A DNA stretch of 64,000 bases from Neurospora intermedia (lineage: Eukaryota > Ascomycota > Sordariomycetes > Sordariales > Sordariaceae), in contig BTPP01000005.1 of assembly GCA_037102815.1 (NCBI GenBank), forward strand, positions 3,348,001 to 3,412,000, written 5' to 3'. Shown one piece after another: positions 33,763 through 45,605 of the stretch (the first letter of the stretch is position 1; each line of letters opens with the position of its first letter). The notes under the pieces are model-generated. The model did not search any database, had not been told where the DNA came from, and saw nothing but the letters and a program-made list of their open reading frames with translations. The translations under genes and the position numbers were made by a program.

Positions 33763-36700
33763 TCACTCCAAGCTCTCACCCAGCCTTCGAATCTCGTCAT
33801 CATGCAAAGCACCCATCCACAAGCAGCGCTCAGTAATGCCCTCAATAGGCTGGAAAGAGTACCGGTTGCTCGCTTCAAGAAGCCTCAGCAGCGTCTTGAC
33901 CACCCCGGCCGCGATCCTGCAACGCTCAAAGTTCACCAAAGGTGCAGTGGTGGGAGAGCTTGCAATCTCGCTCGGTCGCTGGGCGTTGAAGAGGAGGTCG
34001 TGTGTGTAAATTCCCACAAAGGGAATACATCCCTCATCAGCCGTCTTCGAATCACCGCCCTCCATCTCTTTGCGCAGGTTGTAAAAATTCCTCGTAGGCG
34101 ACATCAACGTCTCCAACTCTTGCATTGTTCGCTGGTCGCTGGAGGGAACCATCGCCCATGTCTTGTTTAGACGGCCAATCTCATTGCTCATCAGCGCAAT
34201 GGTCAACTGTGCCATGGTTGCAAAGTTGCGGAAGCGTCGACAATGTGCTGCGATGTGGATGAGCTTGATGATGCAACGAGCCCTTTCCTCGATGTCGCGA
34301 GTTAGGACAATCTCGGAAATGGCCCATTTCACCATGATATTGAAACGGGCAATCACAACCTCGACGCCATGCGCATCCGTATCCCTCAAAAATGAAACCC
34401 AGCTGCGCGCGTCACAGCCCTTCTGCTCAGCATTCTTCCACCTCATGTCAATCAGTTCTCTCCAGTCGATTTCGTTCAGCGCATCTTTCTCGATCAGTGT
34501 AAACTGCTGAGCTAAGATCTCGCTGTCGAATGCCAGAATGAAAGGCAAATGGGCCGAGAGTCTGCTATCGGGCGCTTCGGTAACATCGCTAGCTTCGGGC
34601 AAGGGCGAGGGTACATCAAGCTGGCGTTTATCACGAGGCGTGCCCTTCGAAGCAGTTGGCTGTACGGGAAAGGAATGTTGATACTGGCCATAAGGAGCAG
34701 CTGTTGTGGTCGGAGTAGTATCAGGCGTTGGTGGCAAAGGCTTCGTATGCCATCCTCCCTGCTGCTGGGATGCGGAACCTTTGGCCATATCCGGAAGCAT
34801 CTGAAGTGCTTGAATCATGATTGTGGGTGGGGAGGGCGGGTTGGGGCCGAATTGGTTTTCAGCCGGGGAATGTGCGGGCTCTGTCGAGATGGCAACACCA
34901 ACGGCCGAAGGGGTAATGACTCCGTAGTCGTCAACACTCACATCGAATGGTTCTGCAGACATTTCCGAAGACAGGTCTGTGTCATCTTCACTTTCCAATG
35001 TCAGGAAAGACTGTTCTGGCTCTGCAGTGGGTATTGCGTCGTCAACCTTGACGGGCTCCATGCTGTCCGCTTTCTCCACAAAGTCAAACGAAGCTGTAGA
35101 AGGGTGTTGGGAGCTTTGTACACTCTGCTCATCAGAGGAAGGAGGCTGCAGGATGGAACGATCGGTCCATGATTGCAGGGTATCCTGGTTGACACCATAA
35201 TTATCCATCATTTCCTGCTCCAGCAGAGGGCTCGAATTGTAGGAGTCCCTGGAAGTAGCAGAAATGAAGGATTCGGCATTGGTAATCCGGTGCTGACGGG
35301 GAGTGACGTCCAGATAGCTGTCAGCTATATCCATTGGTGCAGGTGTCGTAGGTGAAGGTGGCATATAGATATTCTTCCCGGCAGCGCGTATGTGTCGTTG
35401 TTCCATCCTCTCCTCTCCTGTAACCTCCTCAGGCTGCGTCGGAAGGGGATTGGTATTCTGTTCGGCCTTGAATTTAGGTAGGTCCATGGACAAGCGAATA
35501 GTTGACTTTCTTTCGTATTTTCCTTCCAACTTGAGAAGTGCGGCCTCGACACCGCCATCCTCTTCATCGTCAGGAATCTGCGCCAATTTGATCGCCTCAG
35601 CCTCGAATGATGGGCGCATCACTGGCTTCGATGAATGAGTACTGAAGAGGGACAGATGACGTTTTTTCGGGTTTTGCTCAGCGAGTGCTCCGAGAGAAAA
35701 CATTTCTGGCCGATTGTTAACATCCACGAAGCTACTGGAGTCTTGATGGGCTGGACTTCGTATGAACGAACTTGTGAACGAGTCGGTGTACGTTGTAAGG
35801 GATCCGACCGAGCGGGATGTTCTCAGCGGTGGATGATCCAGATCGCCAACATTGGTCACAGCACGAAGGTCACCTCCTGGCCTCCTTCTTAGAATTCGAA
35901 GCGGCTGCGGAATGAGGACTTGGGACGAGTCATCAGCCACGGACTCCTCCGAATATGTCGTAGCATCGAAGCTCCTAACGGTTGGCTGTGGCATGATATC
36001 GCTAGTATATGACGCGAATCGTCCATGCCTTGCCGACCAAGTTGAATGCTGTGATCTGCCTGAAAGATTTCTGAAGTGCCCACGCAGCCCGCTCCGGGGG
36101 GTCTGATCAAAGTCTTGCATGACATGATCAATAGATGGCTGACCGAAATCGTCTGATGGGAGGTCTTCCCCTTCTCTAGGAGTAGAGTCAAGTATAATCG
36201 GCGACGCCTGATTGGTCGAGACCGAGTTGCGAAGGACTTGTTGGCCCAGGATGTATGAAGACGTTCTTGGTGTTCCCTGTTGTAGATCTGGCGGCGTATT
36301 TGGTGGCGTTGGATCCGCAGTGATTGGGATGAACGAATGCGAAAATGATGCCGATGAACTGGCAGCTGGCAACGCTCCGGACATTACAGGTTGAAGGGTG
36401 GTACCATCGACAATGACAATCGAGTCGCTGCCAGATGATATCCCCATATCGCTCCTAGGTTGTACATCTTCAACACTGCGAAGGTTAAACGCCGTGTCCA
36501 TGTGTGCAGCCGAATATTCCATCGCGTTCCCGTGACTTTTGGCTTCTTCGTTTCCAGTTGCCGGAGGAACAGCGTATTCGAGTTTTTCGGCTTCCACAGC
36601 AGCATCTTCGCGTATCGCTTTCTTAAAGTCCTCCGCGACTCCAGCGCCGAGCAGATCAATACGCACAGGTGGTCGGACTCCGTTCTGGCGAGCTTTCGAT

Positions 36701-39281
36701 TGCGGTACGACTGCTGTCCCTGGAGGCCGGTTCGTTGTTGCGCCCTCTGGCCCGATGGGCGAGATGTTGGCCAACATTGTTTGATTGGATGGATGTGTTG
36801 ACGTCTTGTGGCTCAACGCGCGCCGGACGCTTCCAAGCAGCTTCTTCATTCCATGGCTGGACATGGCCGACCCTATGAACTTATCCTTCCGCACCTCTAC
36901 CGGTTGAAAGACAGTGGTTTGGCTGGAAGGGTCGCCCATGGCACTATTTGGACGTATCTCAACAAACGCTTGCCCAGGCGGAAAGATGTTACCTTGGATA
37001 AGGCTTCCCGCATACGGCAGCGTCAAAAGGAACTCGGCATTTTTGTACAAAACCCTTTCCGTCAAAGTGGCGTGATCATGAAGCGAATCACTCAAGCTGT
37101 TGTTCCGCTTGTGCGAAGAGTGCTGAGGTCGAACACGTTTGCCTGTAAGGGAGCGAGGAGTAGTCGCTATGCCTTCGGTGGTATTGTATACGGAGCTGGG
37201 GTCCGCTGGGTGAGCAGTCAACGGACGGTTGGATCCTACTTGCGTATGTCGCGAACTCTTAATCGGGAATGAGCATGATACAACCTCGACGCTTGTGACG
37301 CTGGTTGGCGAGGCCTGATTCCTTTGAGGTTCATCGATCTCTGGGTTTTCGGGAGTCCCTGGCCTTTCACCCACAATAATGGAGTCGATATGTCCAGCCT
37401 TCGCGATCTCAGCGTAGAAGCTCGTTGGTCCGCGAGGGGTCGTCGGGACATTTAGCTCGTCCAACTGGGGCGGACCTTTGTCGTATTTGACCCAGAAGCT
37501 GGGAGTCAAGTTTGGGTCACGATGGCCTGCGATCCCTCCTGGGGTGATGGGGATATCGGCTGCCAAGGAAGCGTCGAAGTCAGGCCCATCCCAGAATTGC
37601 GAACAGATTCTCCTCCAGCACTTCTTGAGCTCAGGTAGAGTCTTCATCTCTATCTTGTGCGCCTTGGATACCTCAGCCCACTCGTCGACCACATCGTTCA
37701 AGAGGTTACAGAAAGAAACGCGCAAGTCGTAGTCGACCACGAAATCGTCCATGAAGTAGTTGAGAATCCAGTGTCGGAGGGCTACAAAAGTACGAACACG
37801 CACCACCGTCCCCAAGTCACCCTCTCTTGCCAAAGCCCATCGAAGGCGCGCGAACAGCATGGAAAGCAAGTCGTGAGAATCGAGGAACTGTCGATACGTG
37901 AGGAAGAAGTCAGACACGAGGTCATAATCCAGAAAGGAGGGCGAGGTGATCTCTGCAACCAGACGAGGCGGCGTAGCGGCAGTCACGGCACCGGTATTTG
38001 GCGAATACCTAACAATAAGTCGATCATCGCAGGCAGGTTTGAAGGTCAGCTCGTCAAACATGGCGGGCTCAATCACGAGGTGAGTCGACATGTGGGTTGA
38101 GCGCAGCGGCCGATCAGAAGCAGGAGACGTTGACGAGACTGGATTGTCCGAGATACGATGGTCGCTAATAGCAAAATCCATTCCATGAATGGGGCCTGTG
38201 CCTGGAGTCGCCGAACAATTTGCCATGGTGCTGTTGATACGACGGTCCTCAACGGAGGCGCTACTTGAGAGTATCTCTTCGGTCGGAGCATAAGATGACC
38301 CTCGGATACAGGGCGTTCCTCGAATGCTGAATCTGGGGGTGCCTATCCTCCAGGACGGTATGGCTACTTCCAGCAATGGCGAGCTGGTCATGTCCGTATC
38401 CTCAACAGTCCTGGGTCGCGTGCCTTCGCTGGGTTGGGTAATAATGACCTTGAAGCCCCCAGTTTCGGGTTCGCGAACCACATTTCCGTCGGCAAGGGTC
38501 GAATCAGATGCGGCTCGGCGATGTCCTGGCCTTCTAAGACTCCCCAGGTAGTCGCGCCTCGTGATAGGCGGGGTAGGGAGGTCTGGTGTTTGAGCCCATT
38601 GGTTGTCGAACATTTTGGTACTTTCTCCAAAAGTATCGTCCTTTTCTGAAGATGAGTGCTCCAGACCAGCTGTATCGGGCGGTGTCATGGGAAATACGAA
38701 GGGCGGTTGCGGGTAGCGCTGGTTAGCCGGGCGAATAGTTGGCCTACAAGATTATCAGTATTGACAGTAGAGACACGGTCATCATGACTGCATGCATACC
38801 TCAGGTAGATGCGCCCATTGTGCCCGACATTCGCTACGGCAAAGTGTCTTCCTTCGCGTCCTGCAGAGCCTCCATCTGGGGTAATGTCGAAATCGCGACT
38901 CCCCTGCCCATATTTCCGCCATGTACTGATAGGACTGGTGGTGTCGTTTGATTTACGCTCCGAAACTGGGAGCAACGGTTTGGGTGTTCCCGAGCCTGTG
39001 CCTGGTATAGGGGGTCGCGACTTGGGCGTCTTCAGTCGTTCTGGGCCCGTCGAGGCGTACATGGGCATTGTCTTCCCTCCATCTTTTGATAGCTTTTGTG
39101 AAGGTCTGCGAAATCGCAGATCGCGCAAAGACCTGGTGGCCAGAAGGGTCGAAGATGTCGGGGTGGGAGTGGAATCTGATCGGTTTCGTCGCAAGGGTTT
39201 TTGCTGTCGAAGTCGTGGGGTTTGTGTTGTTGTTTTGGGGGTGCCCGCAGTCGGAGGAGCCGATGGTGAGTCGGCCTCCAT
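33763..39281 (-). CDS. lte1: Lte1-like Ras guanine nucleotide exchange factor
   Basis: Two exons, 39281-38800 and 38743-33763, encode 1820 residues. The intron has donor GTATGC and acceptor TGTAG. Residues about 415-530 are a RasGEF N-terminal motif (LVAEITSPSFLDYDLVSDFFLTYRQFLDSHDLLSMLFARLRWAL, then VRVRTFVALRHWILNYFMDDF). The last 265 residues are the catalytic CDC25/RasGEF domain (HLPFILAFDSEILAQQFTLIEKDALNEIDW, FNIMVKWAISEIVL, FRNFATMAQLTIALMSNEIGRL, CIPFVGIYTHDLLF). Between them lie about 1000 Ser/Thr/Pro-rich disordered residues with many potential phosphosites. This N-motif/long linker/C-terminal GEF layout is that of Lte1, which in yeast promotes mitotic exit and cell polarity. The size fits filamentous-fungal Lte1. 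Whether it acts as a true exchange factor is debated for the family. Confidence 0.92.
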
Positions 39282-39904
39282 TGCGGTGGCACCAGTGGGC
39301 AGCCTGATTCTAGCTCGCGACGGCGTCTAGTACTATCTGCTGCTGTTGTTGTAGCTGGCGACGAAGAGGACAGTATCGAGTTCCGAGTCGATGTCGGTGT
39401 CGGCCCCGGCGTGTGTATGGGGGATAGGAATTGGGGGGCAGGGTCAAGGATTGTTTCTGAACTGAGATCGGGGTCGTCGTCGTCTGCGGTGAAAAAACAT
39501 AAGGAGTGTTAACGCCTGGTCGCCTGCTAGTCGTTCGTTCTTTCGTTTCGCGCTGCGGCGCTTCCAAGATTCGAGTTGGGATTCGTCTCTTTTCTTTTCT
39601 TTTTTGTTTTCCCCCCTATGCGACTTGCGACTTCCCAATCAGCCTCGAACCAGTGGCGGTCTCATTGGCCCAGGCAAGGAAAGAGCGAAAGTATCTCGGT
39701 CGGCGAGGCTGTCGTCATAACCGCATTGGACGAGGAAGGAAGGACATGTCTTGGGAAGCAGCCGACGAGTGTTGCACAAGGAACGGTTGATCAAGAAGGC
39801 AAAGCAAGGCGAGGAAGGAAAGGCAGGGCAGAATGCGAGAGAGGAGAAAAGTCGAAAGGAGGAAGGCACATACCGAGCGTTGTTACCTCTGCTATCCTGG
39901 GAAA

Positions 39905-39927
39905 TACCTAGGTACCTAGGTAGGTAC
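39905..39927. repeat. TACCTAGGTA-type palindromic repeat
   Basis: Overlapping copies of the 10-bp palindrome TACCTAGGTA within 23 bp, upstream of the RasGEF gene. Confidence 0.75.
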
Positions 39928-40050
39928 TGGCAGCAGCGCCGTCAAGGTTGCCCGGACGGTGCACTCTGCCACTCACTGTCACACACAGCACGCGATTCGG
40001 CGCCTGCGAGTCCAGGGATCTTGGATAAGGTACACTTCAGTTTGCCTGGG

Positions 40051-40145
40051 TAAGGTAGAGGTAGTAGGTACCACCTGCATGAGGTGCCTGAGCAAGATAC
40101 CTAGAGGTAGTAGAGGTATGTAGTAGGTACCTAGGTAGGCAGTAG
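40051..40145. repeat. TAGGTA-rich repeat patch
   Basis: Repeated GGTAGTAGGTACC, TACCTAGAGGTAG and GGTACCTAGGTAGGCAGTAGG segments over about 95 bp. Confidence 0.7.
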
Positions 40146-43100
40146 GCTCCCCAGAGTGATAAACTTCAACACCGTCCAGAACCCTTCAGTCAGGTCCCTT
40201 TGGCAACAGCTTAGAGGTACCGTTGCCGATTGTGAAGCGGGAGCCAAAAGAATGGAGAAAATGGAGATGGGTAGGTAGAGTTTAGATCGACAAAGTGTCA
40301 ATCATTACAACAAGGTGTCCGATCACAAGTGGAAGAGCTGGAGGGGAAGCACTGGGGATTCCAGGGGACGTGCAGCTGGAGGGGACGGGATGGAGCAAGA
40401 TGCAAGGTGCGCCCGGACTGTGATTTCGTTGGAGAAAGTCAAATCCTCGACCGCTTCTGCCACTTTGCGGCCTCAGCGTGCCCCCAAATCTCCCAATGCA
40501 ATGACAACAAAAGTGCGAGATTGCTCGCACAAACATGGGGTGAACCATCGGAGTATGCTCGGTCTGGAGCCCCATGGAATCAAGAATCTGGCACGAGCGA
40601 TGGCCCGGACACGAGCTTGGGAGGGACTGGATGGGGTCACTGGAGGAGTCGCGAGAGGAGACGGGGCTGTCTTCTAGACCACGGTGGAACGGGTTCCTTT
40701 GGAGTTCCTATTTTTTTTTTTTTGTCTTGTTTTTCTTATTTTTGCTCTTATCTTTTTTTTTGTTCCACTTGCAAGGCTGCGTCAGTTTCTGCATGCTCGT
40801 CATTTTGGGTCCTCCTTTCCTGTTGTGACTTGGGACGAAACACTCTCTGCTGGCCAGGGGTCCAGGTCCAGTACTCACTATGACCACCCACCGAACGGAT
40901 GCCCTGGGCTACTACCCGACTTCCTGGAGTTCCTGGGGACCCTTCTTCAACTCCCCAGAGATACGGACTCAACGAGTAAGGGGGGAAGGGGAAGAAGAGG
41001 GAAGGCTTCTCTTGGCGCCCAGAACCCACGGCCCCCAAGTGATTTACAGTGGCCGCCGTCTGCAACTGAACTCCTGGGCACTTGAGGTTAAGTCCATTGT
41101 CTCTCGCTTATGCAGTAGGTTCTGGGCCGGCTGCTTCTTGCACTTCTTCCTCGTTCCCTCGCTTGTGACAGCTTGCCCTAGGTAGGTATTTTGCTCAAAA
41201 AAAGTGTTCCTCCTGTCCCTGCCCATCAGGGTCAGGGTCAACAGTGAGAACAGACATGTGGTTGACAAGGGCACCACGCGTGGGTCCTCTTTTTTGACGA
41301 CGGGAAGACGATCCAGTTTGGTCCCAGAAACCCGACTTCCACTTACCTCTAGGACGGGATGCCCGTACAGTTTGCTTCTCCACCCCTGGTTCCGCGCCCG
41401 AGTTCATTCCATTTCAGTGCGGAATTCCGTGAATCGCCTCGAGACGACGTGCAGACCTGAATAGCGATGCATGACATCTTCCACGCACAGGAAGCTCGGA
41501 GGGCGCAAGTCACAACGGCCGCATTTAGCAGAACCGGGCACGACCGGTACAATCCTCCAGCGACAACACCATCCAATTACCAGTCAGCCGTTTTCCTTTT
41601 TCTTTTCTTTTTTTTTTTTTTCCCCTCTTACACGAATCCCACGGACCGTGGAACTCAAGTCCTGGTGCCATCCGCGAGACGGCATCCATTGACGAGAACC
41701 ATGGACCACAAGCGGGATGACAAATTTTGGCGAGCCCGCATTGGATAGCGAGCATCGACCCTGATGATGGCGACAAAACAAGGTTCCCTTGTTGTCTCGA
41801 TCGATCAACCATGCGATTGCAAAGCAAGGGCGGGTCGAATCCTTTCTTCTCAGTCACGTTCCGGGGACTTCATCGGACTTGTCAAAAATAACCTCTCTTT
41901 CGAAAAACCTTGGAAAGATACCTACTCCGAAACTCTTTGCTCGCCGTCTTACGAAAGCTCTGTATCACTACTACCTGCATAGCTGACATTCTTGACATCA
42001 CGCGTGTGCCACCGAGATCACTTCTCACATCTCAATTTTCTTTAAGTTCTTTCAAAAGTTCTTATCCTTTTTGCTTTTCTCGTTTCAGTTTTCAAAACAC
42101 TCAACATCATGGTACGATGCGATTGCCGAGAGCCTGGTTTGCCTGGTCTGGTCGCCAATGGGTTCGCTTCCAACATGTTCATTTCCCAACCTGCCGGGTC
42201 CTAGGACGTTTCGATCGCCCACTATCGAGAGCCCCTCAAGGTCTGCCTGGGCAGATGCAATTCCCTCTGCCCCACACGCTAATAACAGCTCAAACTTCGA
42301 ATGGGTGGGTACCTACCGAGGCCCCCCGAATGTCTGTTCAAGTCTCATCCTGAGACAAGTACGCTTTTCTTCTCTTCGTATATCGAACGATGGAAAATAT
42401 CAATGCGGCCAGCCATGTATTGCAAGGTGGGCAAAATAGTAAGAAAAACCAGCAACAAACATGGTTATCGGACAATTAAACCGACTGTCACAGAAAGATC
42501 CAGCCGCACACCTCCAGTGCCTGATCCATCTGCGTGCTGCAAGATGCAATCACTCGCAGCAGCTTTGTACGGGGGTGAATCACTAGTTGACGCGCAGTTA
42601 CGTATCCAATACAATTGTTTTTGTTCCTGCAGCGACCACAAACGGACCAGCAGATCAATGGCAATCATGCCGTCACTCAGTGCGATCAGTCGCCCATCAC
42701 TGGCTGCTTGTCTAACGATGGCCCTCAGCTTTCCCTCCCCCCCCTCTTTCAAAGGCTTCCATGTCACAACATTCACGCAGGTTTCCCTAAGTACTCCTCC
42801 TTCAGAATGGTTTGTCGATCCCGTTGTAGAGATAAGATCTTGAAACTCACTGCACCGTACTGCCCAACGACGTCTACGTTTTTCCGTCCGAACTCTCGTC
42901 TTGAGGTCCGTGAGTCTGAGATTCCCCGAGACAAGAGCACACGCATTTACGGACACAGGTACACACATACATATATACATACAGATACACTATTTGCTTG
43001 AAAGACACGGGTAACGGCCGCGGTCCGCCCTCGGATTGTGTAGAGACTCGAGCTAGACTCGAACGTTTTCTTTTCAAGAGGAAAAGAAAGGGTTTCTCGT

Positions 43101-43431
43101 ATAGGCCATTAGAGGGGTACGAGGGTAACTAACATTGCGAAACCTTGAGTCATCATGTCTCGAAGTGAGACCTCCGAGACCTTTGATACCATTGGTGTCA
43201 GTCAGTGGCTTCAATTCTAGGAACCCAAACACGACGTGGTCCCTTTTTCTTTTTTTTTTTTTTTTTTTTCGTGGTTCGCTCGTTTTCGAACCAGTAGGCT
43301 TGAGAGGGAAGGTGTGATGCCAAACCGTCTTGGTGGGTTCTCTGTATCACATTATACAACAAGTAGTGGTACTCAACATTCAGCTCCCAGAGCGCAGTAG
43401 TGGGGGACTGGAAGCGAGGCAAAACACGGAC

Positions 43432-43463
43432 GGGAGGGGAGGGAGGGAGGGAGGGAGGGAGGG
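43432..43463 (+). repeat. (GGGA)n tract with G-quadruplex potential
   Basis: Eight runs of three or four G separated by single A residues. This fits the G3-N1 pattern of stable G-quadruplexes on the plus strand. It is in gene-free DNA. Confidence 0.8.
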
Positions 43464-44215
43464 AAACCACCCACCACCGGATGTTGAGCCATTTGCGGTT
43501 TTTTGGGACTTTCTCACCTCTGTCAAGCAGGTAATTTTGAAGTCGCATTACGTCAATAGCCAACGGTCAGGTTACCTCTCATCCCTCCCAGACTTCAGAG
43601 CCTCAGCTCATGGCCGTGCAAACCATTTCGACCGCCTAAGTGGAATGTCGCACGGTACCTTTCTGGTAGGTACCCGGAGCTTCTTGGCGGACCTGTCGGC
43701 AGTTGCAACGGAACGCTCAACGGTTACGGTTTGCTGCAGCCGTTGCCCGTTGGACAAGCTCTCAAAATACATGGGTATTCTCATGACGAGCTACCGTAGG
43801 GAAGATGGAGTCTCTCTTCTGCTTTCCAAAACATACGATGCACACTTACGTAGGCTTAGAGGATCCCTATGTGAACCACTAACTCCGACGCAAATCTTCT
43901 TTCTTCGTTCACTTTCTCCATTGCTGCTCCATGCCAGACCCCCCACCCAAAAAAACAGTCGCCTCGCTTTTGGTTCAATACCAACTACGGCGAATGATCA
44001 GCGACATTTACAGTACTGAAATTATACCGGTAAGCGGCTGTAGCGAATGTAACGGTCTTTTGATGAGTTGATGTATGCTTAACCGTGTAGACTTATACAC
44101 ACACACAGTCAGTGAGTGATATCGTTGGTAACAAGGCTAGATAGACCCGGAAGGGGTCAAATTGACTGCGTTCAGTTCCGATGGAAAAACGGGGGGAAAA
44201 GGAAAAAAGAAAAGG

Positions 44216-44252
<37 letters not shown>
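44216..44252 (+). repeat. 37-nt poly-A tract
   Basis: An uninterrupted A run preceded by an A/G-rich stretch. It could be a slippage microsatellite or the relic of a reverse-transcribed poly-A tail. No adjacent retroelement is recognisable. Confidence 0.85.
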
Positions 44253-44254
<2 letters not shown>

Positions 44255-44622
44255 AACTCATTACAACAGACTGCCATTGTCGTTGTCGATCAAACATTAC
44301 TGGTGGCATTATGACGATGAGATCGAATGCTACAATGATTGAATGGATAGGCTTCCTTTTTTTGGAACTAATCTGGCTTTTCCCCTGTCTGCTTGTTTTA
44401 TTGTGAAGTGCCGGGGAATAATTTATTTTCTATACTATGTTTAGTTTTGCAGAATGTTGCCTGATTCCATGTAGGTTGCTGCTAAAAGACGGAATCGATG
44501 TTGACAATGAAGCGATTCCTGGAGTCGCCGATGATTGTGAGTGTGTGAAACAGACACAAGTAAGACTATAGCTACTGAACCCAATGCACCTTCCAATCAG
44601 AAATCGGACCATATCAGTTCAA

Positions 44623-44714
44623 TCGGGTATGGTGTAGCGGTAACATCGTTGACTCTCACTTCTCAGGAGTGACTGCTCTCTCAACAGCCCCGGGTTCGAC
44701 TCCCGGTATCCGAG
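44623..44714 (+). tRNA. tRNA-Glu (anticodon CTC) with intron
   Basis: A full cloverleaf can be drawn. The acceptor stem is TCGGGTA/TATCCGA (one G-U), the D arm GGTG-TAGCGGTAA-CATC, the anticodon stem GTTGA/TCAAC, and the T arm CCGGG-TTCGACT-CCCGG, with discriminator G. The anticodon CTC is at 44655-44657. The anticodon loop is interrupted after position 37 by about 21 nt (44659-44679). That insert contains GGAGTGA, which can pair with the anticodon region as in nuclear tRNA introns. The internal B box GGTTCGACTCC is intact and a T run follows as Pol III terminator. Confidence 0.93.
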
Positions 44715-45605
44715 TCTCAACTTTTTTTTTCTGGGCAAGATTTTGTAACTTTTTGGGTTGGTAATGTTTTGCTTGTTGCTTGTCGCGCATTTGTTTCTGG
44801 TTATGTTTTCCTTCTTTTTTCGGTTTTTCTTTTTCTTTCCTGTCTGGTTTATTATGGAGAACGGGGGAACAGTCGCTTTCTGTAACGTGTTTCATTTCGC
44901 TGAATGTTTTGGAACTTTCGCGTGAAAACAGTCAAAGGCATGGTGATGAATGAGAACATCGAATTCGGTTCCGGTACAATGCATGTTTTTCTCTGAACAT
45001 GATGGTTCTTACAGCTCAGACAATAAAGATTCAATCAACTGCAAAACCTTGTCCCACTTCCAATCATGTTAACCCGGCGTGTGGTTGGGAGAACAAAAAC
45101 GAACATGGACACTTCAATATTATCCACCCTATTAGGGAAAGGAGGCCGTTGCAAGGCTGTGATATGCCTCCTTATGACTTGGAACCACGCCGGCCAAAGT
45201 CTATTAGGGATTACTTGGTCCAGGAAGGAGTTTGAAGATTGGCTAGAAGATAAAATCAAGACGCATGCATGCGAGCAATAGTATACTGAAGGTGTGATGT
45301 AGTGGAATGAATACATTGGTTTGGTTTGTTCATACGAACACTTTGTTCCGACAATGTCTCGAATTTCGAGAACATTTGTGAGATCGATACTGTGTCTCCA
45401 TTTGGGTGTATGATAGATATTGTCTCAGGCAAAACAGCTGCACTTTTCGAGTACACCCAATATCATAATTACCATGAGGATTTATGGATATAGCATGCTA
45501 AAACCAACAAAATTCCAATTCATCAAAAGGGTATATACGCCTAATACGCCTCTACGTCTTAGAAAATGAACCATTACCATCAACTCCCATTACCCAAGAA
45601 GCTAC
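44715..45605. other. AT-rich intergenic region
   Basis: Between the tRNA and the spb4 3' end. Only T-rich runs and short frames; nothing else supported. Confidence 0.5.
44722..44730 (+). terminator. Pol III terminator of tRNA-Glu
   Basis: Nine consecutive T residues begin 8 nt after the tRNA 3' end, the standard RNA polymerase III stop signal. Confidence 0.85.

Larger units (their letters stand above)
39282..44622. other. 5.3-kb gene-free interval before the tRNA
   Basis: It holds the RasGEF promoter and 5' UTR and several TACCTAGGTA-type patches (39905-39927, 40051-40145, 41176-41189). It also has T tracts near 40710-40725, 41610-41625 and 43247-43270, a GGGA tract (43432-43463) and a 37-nt A tract (44216-44252). 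The many short frames on both strands show no domain, signal peptide or consistent splicing. Confidence 0.5.

Noticed and set aside
42110-42235. Short frame beginning ATGGTACGATGCG after a pyrimidine-rich leader
   Set aside because: It looks promoter-like, but the frame stops quickly and no spliced extension gives a coherent protein.
39282-44622. Degraded transposable element
   Set aside because: Homopolymer tracts and repeats are present, but I found no terminal repeats, reverse transcriptase or transposase remnants.
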